From Mansonella perstans (Eukaryota; Nematoda; Chromadorea; Rhabditida; Onchocercidae), in the NCBI GenBank assembly GCA_037074765.1, contig JBAMDO010000029.1:1-64000 (forward strand): a stretch of DNA of 64,000 nt, given 5' to 3'. Under the pieces are notes generated by a model. The model saw only the letters and a list, made by a program, of their open reading frames with translations. It was not told the DNA's origin and made no database searches. Below, piece after piece: positions 52,001-64,000 of this stretch (within the stretch, counting starts at the first letter, position 1; each line of letters opens with the position of its first letter). Both the position numbers and the translations under genes were made by a program.

Positions 52001-55000
52001 ATCACCTTCAGTCAGAATAAGCCCGTCTGAACTACAATCATGGATTTGCTCCGTCAGTTGCAATTGGAAGCCCTGCGTTTGCGAATTTAAGATCTTACAA
52101 TATAATTTAGAAATGCAGACGTCTTTTTAGTTTTTCTAAAGAAAAATGAAGAAAAATAAAAAAGAACGAAAAGTAGAAAAATAGCAAGGCGGAGGATATT
52201 TTTCTATTCATCCTTTCTAGCTATACAAGTAAAAAGATAAAAATAGGAAGTATGAACTTTTCCCGTAATATTTGAATCTGTCGTGAAGCCAAGAAAAACT
52301 CTTCCATTTAAAAAAGTTTTATTCCACCCGGAGAGATTGCCACATAATTTATAATTGGCCGTTTCTTCCAGATAGACAGGATTAAAGCGCTGGAAAGATT
52401 CAGTTTTCATGAGAAATTCGAGAAAATCGATAAATATTTTGAAAATATTAGTAGAAACTTTAAAGTATAAAAACATTCTTTCCACATTCACTGTGACTAT
52501 GATAAGACATTCAATAAAACAAGGGTAAGTTTTACCACAGTGATGCCATCTTTTTTACACAACGGACTTTCCTCAATATCCATAGTAAGAAATTTAGCCA
52601 AAATTGGTCGACCACTTTCCAGCATGATTGACCATGAACATGATAAATTGTTACCATATTCACTAGGATAATTTGGACTTTGTAGAATCTGATTAAAAAC
52701 ACCCAGAGATGCTGGTATGTAATCAAATGATTGGCAAACTGAAACATATTCAGTGACATATATGATTTCTCAGACATTTCAAGATAAAAGTGAAATTTGA
52801 TAATTTCAAACTTACCCAGCTTGTACTCAATGACGAATCCTCGACCACCTCTATTCCGATCTGTCATGAAAAAGATAGTAACCGCTTCTTCCGAGCTAAA
52901 CAGCTCTTCCGTCCCCACATCTTTATGTTTGCAAAACTTGACAAAATTACCACTGTAAATCACTGCATAAAATCCACAAAGGATTTGAATAATTTTTCCA
53001 CAAACAATTTTTAAAAAAATATCAGAAACTTACGCAAGCTTTCCATCCTCATAGAAGATACCGCCTGGATCCGATGAAATAGCAACATAGTCAAAACGAC
53101 AGTCAATATGTTCCTCAAGATCCATCGAAATTATTTTTAGCATAACACCAGCAAACATGGGTCGCATTATTGTCCATTGACATTTTAAATTATTCCCATA
53201 ACCTCCACGCCCTATTTGAGTTGAAAGTCATAAAATGAACTTGATTTATGGTCAGAGGAGATGCACAAAACTAATTTCTATTATGAAATAGAAAACAACA
53301 TGAAATCGACTGGGAAATTCATAAAACATTTTCCTTGACTTCCATCAATTAAGTAACATTTATATTTCGTCACAAATTATTAAATCGCAGAATGTAAATA
53401 TTCGAAATACAACATCAAAGTTTTTGTAATTAAAAACATGCAAGTAGAAATTAAAATTTATAAAGAACTAACATCTGGAAAGGCGGTACTTATTGACTCC
53501 TATAACTGACGTAAATGGAAAGATGGTTGTGAATTTACCGTCTGTAGATATGCCACCTGGATTTGTAAGATACTGAGAATCAAATGTTGCCATAAGAATG
53601 CCACCACAAGTGAATTCTGTAGTGGTATATTTTGAAAACATATAACAATTGTTTCCGGTTAAAGATACATGAAAAACCGGCAGTTTTTAAAAGATCATTT
53701 CGAAATAGAGCATCAAATGCATTTATTTCAAAACTGTCAAAGAAAACGACTTAGATTCCTGTCACGTATTTCTAAAATTAAAAAAATTCACTCGGCATGG
53801 AACCCTGAGAAGCTTGCTTTGCTTTTGGAAGTGAAACATTAGCCACAACAACGGGAATGCTTTCCCAAACAAATCGAAATGAGCTTCTTGCTGGTGCATT
53901 GTATAAAACCGTGGCCAAATGTGATTTAATGAAGAAATCTGAAAACAACTTACAAGAGATCAAATATTCAAACTTATGCAGAGCAATTTTGAAAAATCTA
54001 AATTTGCAACAATACCATTTGGTGGTGTGTAACCCGCATGCACAAATACCACACGTCCACATCCGTCGTTCTCACCGTTCAACATGCAAATCCCTTCATT
54101 GAACTGTAATATTTTTTCATCGATCAATGGTTATCAAATGAACAACGTAAAAAGTTAGCATGTCTAAGAAGCGCTCAGAGCAAAAATATAACTAAATATA
54201 TTGAGATAAATAGGACTGAAGCATTTATCTGAATCGTGAACTTTGCAAAAGACATTAAATTACTTACAACAAGGCCTTTCAAAGTATTCCTCTGTTCGAT
54301 GTCAAGATTATTTTCATCTCGCTCATCGGGTATTTCAATATTTTTTATTGAAATTCTTATCCAATGATCGTCTTCACCAATCAGTATCCACTCCAGCGGT
54401 GCAAAATTCATCGACTCCCAATCCTCGGCTGCAGGTGAACTTACCACTGCGTCATTTGTCACTCCACCAAAGACTATAAAACCATAAAAATGCATGCTTT
54501 CGTAACTGTTATGACTGACAATAGTTATTGCGGAACAGATTAAATATCATTCCTTTAAATGTGCCGCAAAATTACAGAGAAAAAGCTATTAAGTTGATTC
54601 CGTTGATTTGTCACGCAGAGATATGTATGCAACAGAAAACAGTTATCACAATGGATTCCATAGATATAAAAAAGTTATCTGATGACAAATTGCAAAATAT
54701 AGAATGACCCTTTTTAAATTTGATCATTAGTTCCGGCTTCAATGGTTCGATATCACTATCTTCATCCTTAATGTCATTATATCTTAGCTTTATCCAAAAT
54801 GCTCGACCCTAAAAATAAAGTGTTTTAGTATGGTGCTTTCAAATGATACGATGTTTACATTGTGAAATAAGTCTAAAACTCATTCAGCTTCTCGCCGCTT
54901 TAATTAGAAATTAGGAATTTTGAGATTTTAATTAATTTAATTTTGAGCTGGTTTTATTTTTATGTACTAACGCCAAGACTAAGAAACAGGTACTTTAATA

Positions 55001-58000
55001 AAACCATTACTGTATTACGATGATATCACGGAAAAGGAAGACAGGGCACAGAAAAGCAGAGAGATTGTTCTGAAGTGATTTAAGATTTTCTGACAAAAAA
55101 TAAATAGAACTAGCTAACCGAGTCGAATAGATGTATTATTATTGGAGACACTGGGAAATGATTGGAAAAAAATAAAAAGTTTGAATTATATTATCATTCA
55201 AAATCTTTGGCCGAAGCATCAAATTTTTTCAAGCAAAATAATTTACTAAAGGAAAATTTTTTTAAAAATCAATCTAAGATTCGAGAAATCAGCTTACGAT
55301 CACTGTTGGCAATACATCTTCAAAAGAACAAGCTCTTGTCACAATTTTTCCGCTGTTATTGCTCTCACGAATCTCCAAATAGGATTCTGCGCAATATTCA
55401 GAAAAAGGTAATTTCAGTTTGCTAAAAAATTTAATTTAGTTGGATTTTTCAAAAATTTAAATTTCTCCCCAAATTTCCAACAATCATTCTATTTATTTTA
55501 CTTTTTGTATGCAATTTACAAAAATTGTTTAGCTACAGTTACATAATTTATCAAAGATAGTTGTACTAAACATATAATGAAAAAACAATGAATAAAAATT
55601 CATATGATAAAAAAGAACCAATGTTTAAAAAAAGGAAAAGATACAAAATTTCGAGCTCCACTTTATTTCCTTCCGTGTTGTTGATAAACCATTCGCATTC
55701 AAAATCATTTTCAATGAAGGGATAATATATGACTCCAGCGATAGAATGAATAGTACCTCCACAACCTAAGATTGAAGAAATATCACCTTTAACAATCTTT
55801 TAATTACGTCTTATTTTCAACAACATCCAAAAATATTACAAAATAAAAAGGAACAAACTTTCGATCTGTGTTGAATACGAAAAGTGAATGTGTTCTAAAA
55901 ACATTGTATTCAGTCCTTTTAAATGCACTCTGAGAACATTGCTTGTAGAGCGTAATTCCCGATCAGCACACGTGCGTGATATTTGTTCTGAGTTTGAAGG
56001 ATTGCACTCAAGATGATACCTTGAAGACATAAAGGACTCCTACATTAATTTCAATAGAATTTATAAAGCAAAGCGGTAATTCTGATCATAAAATTCTTTG
56101 ACAAACAAGTATTTCAAATCAGCTTCCCAACTGTTCATAGTTGTTTTTTTATTTCAAAGCAATTAAAACCACACAATAATCTGCAATATTTATACTGATC
56201 AGCTAAGGTGCCTTAGATAATTGGAATCAATCTGAATTTCAAAGAGATTCTTAAAACTGCTGGTAATAAATTGATTTACGGAAGTTTAGCACATAACAAA
56301 GATCGGTGAAAAAAAACACTTTCTTTTAGATTTTTCAAAATACTTATTCCAATGACAAGAAACTGCATATAAGTCCAGAAATTCGTGAAAATTACAATAA
56401 AAACGAGAAAATAGAACTTACATTCCAAGAGTTGATGCATTCTCTTCCATGCCATCGTAAATGGTGATGGTAGCGGATTTACCTTGTGTTTTCGGAGTTC
56501 TACGTTTGCTAAAACGTAGCTGATCGAGACGAAAATATATGCGTTGTCCGTCTGTAAAAAGGAAAAAATGAATTTGAAATTACACAAAACTATAATTACA
56601 ATTTCATTTGATTCTATTATATTAAATGTGAGAACCTTCAGCACTGATAAAGAATTTGCATTCATCTTCTCTGACGACATGCAGTTGGAATGTTTTCAGT
56701 TCATTCTCAGCATGCAGCATACCACCACATGCTAAAGATATGTACAACACAAAACCAATATTGTGAGTACGTTCATCATCCCCTGATAGGTAAATCCGTT
56801 CATAGGGACCACCTTGAAAGATGACTAATGCCTAAAATACAACTGTTTTATACGCAAAGATCTTTTTTAGCATATTATAATATAATATATAGAAACTTGC
56901 AACCTGTTCGGTTTTCGATGTAACAACTTCCGATTGTTTCAAGTTGTGACAGAAACGTCCCAATATTTGCACGTTACTGCAAATTGGTTTTTAGTAATAA
57001 AACTTTACTTCTTAACAATAATCATGAATGAAAGATTAAACTGATTTCATACGAGAAAAGGATTACATTTATCTCAACTCCTCCGCAGTTGAAGGAATAA
57101 ATGAGCGCAGGAATAATAAGTAATTAAACATATTTTAAGCAAAATATGAAAAATAAACATACGTATTATTGCCATCATAAAGTGTTATCGATTCCTCAAG
57201 GATACTTTGCGGATTTTGACATCTGAATAAGCATAAACAAATAAACAAGGAAGAAGAAGTATAAAACCAAATATTAAACCGAAATACTGTATCGACTGTC
57301 AGGATATTGAAATGTAAAAAAATTGTTAAACTAAGTAAAATAATTAGTTTGCAAAATTTCACTAGGTTGAAGAAACAAAGATTGTGATGAAAAAGACAAC
57401 AGTTCGGAAAACTTACGTTACATTTGTAGCAAAATTCGAACGCCATGTTTTTATATCAGGTCGTTGGGGATGATAGTTCAAAGTCGTATAATGCGTCAAA
57501 TTAAATCGAATCAAGTAGCCGCTTGGGGCTTTTATCAACCAAATACACTCAATTGATTTCGGATAAAGATTTGGATAATTTGGTGAATGTAACTGGACCG
57601 TTTCATCTCTTTCCACTGCAAAGTTTACTCTCATGTTCGTTTTCCAATGTCAGCTGCTAATGCTAATGCCTCACCAATACGGAAAAAAATACATGAAGAA
57701 AAAATATGAAGAAAAACTAAATAATTTAACGGAATGAGACTTGCCAAACTTTATTGCTGTTTGGTGAATAAAGTTTAGGAAATGAGCGTTAGTGCATTCC
57801 ATTGTCAAAAACTTTTTTCAGTCTTTTACGTTTGTTTTACTTGAAAAATGTAATAGTCTCGACTACTTTGAACTTCTTCGACCATTACGAGTAAAAAACC
57901 CTTACTCTCGATGACAGCTCCACATTCATCACCTGCTTTTGCGGGTATGAACAATACTTCCCCAGTCATGATACGTTTTTTCATGTCTGGTTTGGTTAAT

Positions 58001-61000
58001 CTACGAGGGATTTTGAATTTTACAAACAACTCATTCGTATGTGACGTGTAATTGTCCTTTTCTCTGCTCGAGCAAATAACTTTTTGAGCAAAACCGCTTG
58101 CATTACTTGTGCCGGAGTAAAACTGAAATTCAATTCATTTTTACAAATTGATGCGAAAAATCTCAGAAATCGAAAACCTTAAAAAAAAATTTGGAACTGG
58201 AATTTTATACAATTTATTTTTTACATTTCCATGGCTTTCTTATACAACAGGTATAATTGTTGATTATTAAGTTAAAAACTCTTTTTAAATGTGGTAAGCT
58301 GAAAGCCATAACTTGATATAACTGATGGCAAAGAAAATTTGATGCAACTGGGATAGACTGAAATAAAACTTCAATATTTCGCATTATTTCTAGCCTTTTC
58401 TTCCCTATTCCTCTATTTTCCATCTATCTCTTAAACTTTTTTAGAATTACTATCCCTTGTCCAATAAATTAAAAAAATTCGCTTACAGCAAGGCCGGTAA
58501 ATTGTTCGCTATCATTTTTGGTGCAACCTTCAGCGATTTCAAACATTGACAGTTTTTCAATATGAAATAGTACTCGCATTCCGATCGGTGCGACTATTTT
58601 CCACGTGCATTCATAAATTTTTGAATTATTTGCTAGTTTTTCCACATCAACAATTACAGTTGTTGGTGAAATAACATCACCACCACAACCTGAAAGAAAT
58701 CTGTAGTAAAACCGAATACTATATTTTCTGCTGGAAATACTTTATAACTATGTAAGTTAACACCTTTTCAACTATATCGTTGGTTATCACATAGAGTTGA
58801 AAGCTGATATGTAGTGGAGAGAAAATTAAATCTCAGTTATGAAAATGTGCTGTAAGTGATTAATAATATACCTTCATTTGACCATGAAAGCCAAAAATGA
58901 TTCTCTGGTTCATTTTTTGAAGAAAAAGTAATATCAACCGATTCATTCTCCGTTAGAATCCAAACTGGTTTACCAATGCTGTCACAGAATCTTCGCATTG
59001 TTTTTGTATGATTCTGCTGACCACCAATTGTTACTGAGGACTCCATTATTTGATTTTCACCAAACTGTAAAATGATGATAGGACAATGTTTCAGTATGAC
59101 ACAGAAGATTTTTCATAATAACTTCGATGGTTGCTGATCTCTTAAATTGGTTTAACACATTTTAAGAGTTCTGATTCCACTTGGTGATGTGAAGTCAGGC
59201 GATGATCTAATTTCAAATACACCTTGACTAGATAGAACGATTCAAAAAAAGCAAATTCCATCGATAACTTCTACTAGGAGCATATAAAAGCGAGTTAAAG
59301 ATCGAATTCGTTTGGTAAATACGTTCGGTTCTCCTTTATATAGCAAACAGATAAAAAATTCTAGAAGCAATTCATTTTAATTCAGTTTCGTTTCTTTTTA
59401 AATAATTTAAATGAATTTAAATCAGGGATATAAAGAAATATATTTTACTAAGGTATTTTTGAACTATGAAATTGAGCGAAAGTTTACTTCGAGATAATTG
59501 ATGTGACAGGATGGTGTAAAACGAGTATCTGATTCTGTGATTCTAAAAAAATGGAATATCAATCGTATCCGATTCCCTTTCGTTGTTTGTATTCGCCATT
59601 TACAGAAACGATTTTCAAGAGTTTGACCAGGGTAACCTGGGCTTTGAAGAATACCATGCTGGCCAAACAACAAGATATCGTTGCATACTGTAATATTAAT
59701 AATTTCATCATAAAATACCAGACTTCAGGTAATAATTGCTATGCAGCCAATGTCAGCAACATATATCAAGAGTTTTGGTCGTCATATTGTCTTTTTTGTA
59801 AATACTCTCTGATGAACCAAAAAAGACAGTGTCGACAAAACATTTAGCGCGAAATTAACCCAGGATAAAGCTGCAACTGGCGCAAAATAACTGCAAGACA
59901 CAAAGACTTCGGTAATGTCGAAGTTGTTTCAATGATATTCTCAATATCTGAATCTAATGAATGAATATAGAGGCCGAACCGGTTGTATAATATGCGAGAA
60001 ATCCAAAAAGTGAACCAAAATGAGTTCCACCGTGTTGACGATATCGAATTGTTAATTCGTTCTTCTCAGAATCAACAGATGACAACGAAATCTCTTTTTT
60101 GCAATAACGCCTTAATATGCGTGCAGATATCGAGGAACCTTCAGTAACCTTAATATTTCATTATTAGTAAGTGCAATATCTGATATAGTAACTTTCCAAA
60201 TTCAATTTTTCTCGAAAAGAATAATAACTTCTTTATCAAAAATTTTAATAAAAACTTCAGACTGTTTTTCAAATATTACAATACAGCGGAAGCCATAAAG
60301 ACAATATACATCAATATAATTCGGAGCAAACGACGAACAAAAGCCACTGGAATCAGCTGAATTTAAATCATCAAGCACTGCAATGGTGAAGCGGATATGA
60401 TTACCTGAAAGCATATGTAACAAATTCGAAAAAGTTAAAACAAATTTTTAAATGATTCTTTTCCTTATTTATATTTGAACCTGCTGCAACATGGATATGC
60501 CAATCACAGTTCAGAGTTCGCGAATCCTTCAGCGGGTATTGTGGGGCTGACAGGGCACCATTAAAACCACCTAAACGTCCTCCACAATCTGCAAAGTTTC
60601 TCTCGTCATATTTTTTAAAAGAGCAGAATACTTCAAAAAGCTTATTTAAGCCAAATCCAATATTCAAAACTTCTAATTTCCTAATTTTTCTTGAAATTTC
60701 AAATAACACAGTGAACTAGCCAGAATCAATTTGTTGATAGTAAATGGTGAACATCACTGAAGGTGCATTTCTTGTCGATAGACGCATAAAAACATGACTG
60801 CCTTGTGAGCGCAGTTCTTTGACGGAATGATCATCGCATACTTCAGAATCTCGGAAAAGTCCACCAAAACCAGGCGATTGCTCATTGACTCCATTTCTTA
60901 AAAAATGATAATGAAGAAATCAAATAAATACCTGACTTATTTCAAAAGCAACGATAAATTTTTAGAAAAAAATTCAAACATATAACGCTATCTATCAAAA

Positions 61001-64000
61001 CAGTCTTCACAAATAATGAATTTGTTACCTCAACATTAATGTTCCTTCGTCACAAGGAGCTGACATATTTTCAAACCGAAGAAGAATCCGTTTCGAGGAT
61101 TGCAACTACAATAGTAAAGATACATATTCCAAACAAATAATTTGTCATGAGAGCATGTAATATTTCCTTATATTTTTGAAACGAAAATCCAGTCTTCAAA
61201 AACAGTTTGGAAACCTACTGCAATATGGTAGTCACATTGCGCAAATTTCATCGCCGTCTCAGCATGAATTACGATTCTACCGCTCGTAGCTGTATATGTT
61301 CTGTGGCAATCGATCTGTAAATATGCAATATATTTTATACTACCACTAAATCAGTTAACTGGTTTATTCAATAAAATAAGTTTAGGCCTTTATAACATGA
61401 TCAAAAGGCAGAAGTTTTAAAAAGTTTCATTTGCAAAGGCCAATTTGTTATAAAAATAAATCAACGGAACGAAGAACAAGTAAATCATACAAAATTATTT
61501 AACCTTATCATCAACAATCTGCCATTTGGCTATAAAACCAGCGCCATTTACTGAACGATCGCTTTTAAATACAATGGTTAGCCGATTTCCAGTAGATAAA
61601 ATTGGCGGAGGAAGTAGTGTACCACAGAATCTCAAAAGTATAATTTCTTGAGTAGGGATGAAAAGGCATCAAGTTCTATCAACTTATTCAAAAAGAAAGA
61701 ATCCTAGGATCAACATGCCATATTAATAGTTTGCTAATCAGTTTTAGACCACTGTTTAAGATTCTATAAAAGATTATATACCTTCCATGTAATTGGCTGT
61801 GATCATTATCGTTTACATATGTGTCATATACTTCAATGCTATCAAAGGAGCAATCTTCTCGATTTGGTACGATCTCTAATTCAAATACTTCAAATGTTAG
61901 CCGAATTCGTTTACCCTTTAAACAGCATGAAATTATGAAAATCTTTCGAAAATTTGTAACAAATATTCAATATTTTAAAAATTAGGTTAAGCAAGTTAGC
62001 ACACCCGTGTATTGATCACATATATGCAATACATATGTGCCAGATACTTTTCCGGGTAATTTGGACTTGTTATTTGGCCTGATTCTCCTTCAAATATTCC
62101 ACCGCAACCTATAATAAAACGAACATGCGCTTACTATGTTCACTTTGAATCGATCACTAGGAATTTTTTGTTTAATTTTCTGTTTCACAAGTTTGAACTT
62201 CAATTCTAAGTAAAAGTCAATTAAGAATTAATTGACAAGATGAGAAGATGAAATAAATGCGGTATAATTGTAAATGTGTTTACCGAGCTGAAGTTAAAAT
62301 AGCTTACCTACATCAAACTGCTCGTACAAGAAAAGTATGCCCTTATTGCCAATACCGCTTGAACTTAATGTAATTCGTAGCGGCCTCGAAGCACTTGTTA
62401 CCTAAAAAATTGATGGTTGTGCATGCTACAAGAGTTTTAAGAGATGGAATCTAAAAAAATTTACCATTTCTCCGTCAGGTGCGATGAAGGGATATCGAGC
62501 GCAAACATAACGTTTATTTATCTGATCGTGTGAATTATGGCCGCCCGAAAACTAAATTTTTTAAAAATTTATGAATAAATGAAGAATGCAACAAAATTGT
62601 AAGTAAAATGCTTTTAAAATCTTAACTTATAATTTTTACATTTTTGAAGCATTTCAAATAAATCTCTGGTAACTTACTTTTTTTTTCATTTTTAAAAGTG
62701 ATAATTTGAATCAATTTTTTTTTTTTGAACTTTATCGATATCTAATTAATAAAAGCTGCAGACAACAAAATTACTAAGCATCACTCGAATTATTTCAAAA
62801 ATTTCAATAAGAACGACAAAAATATGAAATGCTTTGATCTAGATGGTTTAAAACAATGTCACAGCCTGCCTTCTAACCTTTTACAACATGTCAAGTACAT
62901 TTGTGTGTTAGTATGAAGCAGCTAGCCACAAATATGTCCAGGTAAATTTGGGAAAAAAAATGTAGGCACTCTATTTTGAAGTCAATAAAGGAATGGCTGG
63001 TCCATGACTAATATTTTTCCGTAAAATCCATGTGTTTTTTTATCACCGATATCATATACTCGTAAAATAATCGCTTTTTCTTACAGCAGTAAAGATATTT
63101 TCATGCAGGCTTTGGTCTTCTTGCCTTTGCCACTTTTTGTAACACTTCTCTTTTGCTCAAACGCTAGGAATGAGCATAATAAGATCAAGGATGACAAAAA
63201 CTTTGTCAAAGCCAAAGACACTTCTATTACAAGCAAATAAATCTTTCACACTATTTCTCAGGATTTGCTGTAAGATGAATCCAAATAATTTGTAAGAAAG
63301 CTAACTTCGACATAATCTTCCAATAAATCATGCTTGGTGACATCGTAAAAGCATGTCTTAATATCTGCATTCAGGCCAATGAAACTAAATTTCAGTCGTA
63401 TCGCTTTCGTTTTTTCGGCATCAATAACATATGTGCATTTAAATGGTTGAGCACTACCATTCGGATAATTAGAACTTTGAATGGTTCCATTCGGTAATGT
63501 AAAATGCTTCTCACATGCTGAAAAATCAAGCTGCAGATTTACAGAATTAGGTTTTCTCTCTTTTAGCTTAAAAAAGCTTAATAATAGTTTAACTCTTGGG
63601 TAGTTAAAATACGAAGTCTCGATGGACGGACAAATAATGCATGTTCAAAAGCAAGTCACACTAATGATAGAATAATTGATATTGATTAATTCATGAATTG
63701 TGCGGATGAAAAATGTACGTACCTGCAGAATAATAAATTTTGAATCCCTTTCCATTAACAGATTGATTAGAATGAAACTGTATAACCATTTTTGATCCTG
63801 ATGATACGATCGGACCTTCGGGTAGTTTACTGTTGCAGTAGCGTCCCAGCATAGGATGTGATGCATCTTCACCATCTCTGAACTGTAATATACTGAAAGT
63901 TGAGTATCATCTACCAAAGCGCACAGTGAAAAATGCTGCAATCTAAAACTAATAAAATAAATTTATACATATTTCAAAATCTCCACTCCAAAAGCTAGCA
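40031..64000 (-). CDS. Cubilin-like multi-CUB protein, C-terminal part (69 exons, N-terminus outside window)
   Basis: Sixty-nine exons from the right edge to TGA at 40033-40031 encode about 3,280 residues forming about 25 CUB domains in series. Each domain typically spans two to four exons and starts with a CGG-type motif ([30 protein letters not shown]). Next come SPNYP or similar, a C-x-W strand (CDWTVVAP) and a late YCG...GF-x-I-x-Y half. No kringle, LDL-receptor or trypsin domain interrupts the array. It ends [15 protein letters not shown] with no membrane helix, like cubilin, which is held at the membrane by a partner. Human cubilin has 27 CUB domains and 3,623 residues, so the missing N-terminus (EGF region) should lie to the right. 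The family mediates endocytic uptake of ligands at epithelial surfaces. Two junctions (57841/57615 and 45197/45059) are one base out of phase, and two introns use GC donors (60720, 44917). Confidence 0.93.
45968..46062. repeat. Two direct repeats of ~42 bases in a cubilin intron
   Basis: AAGCGTGTATTGACTTATCT... is repeated immediately as AAGCGTGTATTGACTTATTT..., each followed by CTATAACTCCYAGATAA. It is a recent tandem duplication in the intron between exons 46491-46332 and 45941-45800. Confidence 0.85.
46901..47120. repeat. 28-bp minisatellite (about 8 units) in a cubilin intron
   Basis: The unit ATAAATTAAAGTTGGGACTG plus AAAACATA repeats about eight times with single-base differences, directly next to the acceptor of exon 46889-46673 (minus strand). 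There are no spacers, so it is not a CRISPR array. Confidence 0.95.
47654..52072 (-). other. CUB domains 14-18 of the cubilin-like gene
   Basis: Exons: 52072-51964, 51824-51707, 51482-51304, 51153-51015, 50932-50856, 50742-50563, 50486-50338, 50063-49824, 49440-49338, 49152-49012, 48855-48691, 48539-48403, 48133-48064 and 47863-47654. Domain starts: 14 [12 protein letters not shown] (within exon 52072-51964), 15 [12 protein letters not shown], 16 [11 protein letters not shown], 17 [14 protein letters not shown] and 18 [11 protein letters not shown]. Domain 14 carries a textbook CUB half ([20 protein letters not shown]). Domain 17 lacks the CGG and SPNYP motifs and is recognisable mainly by position and size. 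In exon 50932-50856 the GTAAAC donor, not the later GTATTT, keeps the frame. Confidence 0.86.
52258..57615 (-). other. CUB domains 8-13 of the cubilin-like gene
   Basis: Exons: 57615(or 57608)-57417, 57222-57163, 56976-56904, 56831-56636, 56551-56422, 56019-55859, 55765-55619, 55386-55298, 54808-54709, 54473-54268, 54103-54016, 53938-53804, 53616-53473, 53211-53034, 52952-52816, 52738-52536 and 52389-52258. Domain starts: 8 [15 protein letters not shown] (lacks the first cysteine), 9 [11 protein letters not shown] (in the middle of exon 56831-56636), 10 [11 protein letters not shown], 11 [11 protein letters not shown] (first cysteine replaced by F), 12 [11 protein letters not shown] and 13 [11 protein letters not shown]. 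Domains 9-11 are the most diverged and have lost several CUB landmarks. Confidence 0.85.
57841..64000 (-). other. CUB domains 1-7 of the cubilin-like gene
   Basis: Exons: 64000-63969, 63882-63723, 63517-63306, 62551-62465, 62401-62308, 62108-62005, 61915-61782, 61630-61504, 61314-61219, 61105-61029, 60896-60721, 60588-60481, 60404-60310, 60148-59980, 59687-59488, 59064-58872, 58689-58487 and 58122-57841. Domain 1 is only its second half ([20 protein letters not shown]). Domain 2 starts [11 protein letters not shown], 3 [11 protein letters not shown], 4 [12 protein letters not shown] (no CGG), 5 [11 protein letters not shown], 6 [12 protein letters not shown] and 7 [11 protein letters not shown]. 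Domain 7 has an unusually long exon (58122-57841, 94 codons). The intron after 60721 begins GC. Confidence 0.88.

Overview
The window looks like nuclear DNA of a parasitic (clade III, probably filarial) nematode. It is roughly 70% A+T. Genes are split into short exons (about 60-280 bp) with GT...TTTCAG introns, and several first exons sit directly behind a TTTTCAG-type acceptor, as expected for spliced-leader trans-splicing. No bacterial, plasmid, phage or CRISPR features were seen. The organism call is inference; the exon structures were read base by base and checked by reading-phase continuity.

Layout. 1-8.3 kb: AT-rich and gene-poor, with a (ATT)n tract and a few weak exon candidates. 8.4-9.1 kb (+): a three-exon membrane protein of unknown family. 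11.7-12.3 kb (-): a two-exon small secreted protein with a GPI-signal-like tail. 13.7-15.7 kb (+): a two-domain rhodanese/3-mercaptopyruvate sulfurtransferase. 16.2-21.3 kb (-): a ten-exon saccharopine-dehydrogenase-like oxidoreductase (SCCPDH), convergent with the sulfurtransferase and sharing a nearly palindromic poly(A) signal with it. 24.6-27.6 kb (-): a SERTA-domain nuclear regulator with an extra unassigned terminal exon downstream. 30.3-32.2 kb (+): tubulin folding cofactor B. 33.8-38.1 kb (-): two tandem protein-L-isoaspartate O-methyltransferase genes. 38.3-39.4 kb: a 21-bp minisatellite and a diverged partial copy of it. 40.0-64.0 kb (-): the C-terminal 69 exons (about 3,280 codons) of a cubilin-like protein with about 25 CUB domains, running off the right edge.

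The genes do not form an operon-like pathway. Most are conserved housekeeping functions (tubulin folding, protein repair, sulfur transfer) beside a giant extracellular scavenging receptor. The least ordinary points are at exon junctions. The sulfurtransferase and the SCCPDH gene each have a homology-supported 5' splice site that is not GT (AT and GA). Three junctions, two in cubilin and one in the sulfurtransferase, need one more G than the sequence holds. Three introns use GC-AG. The tandem methyltransferase duplication and the short secreted protein are the other points worth a look.
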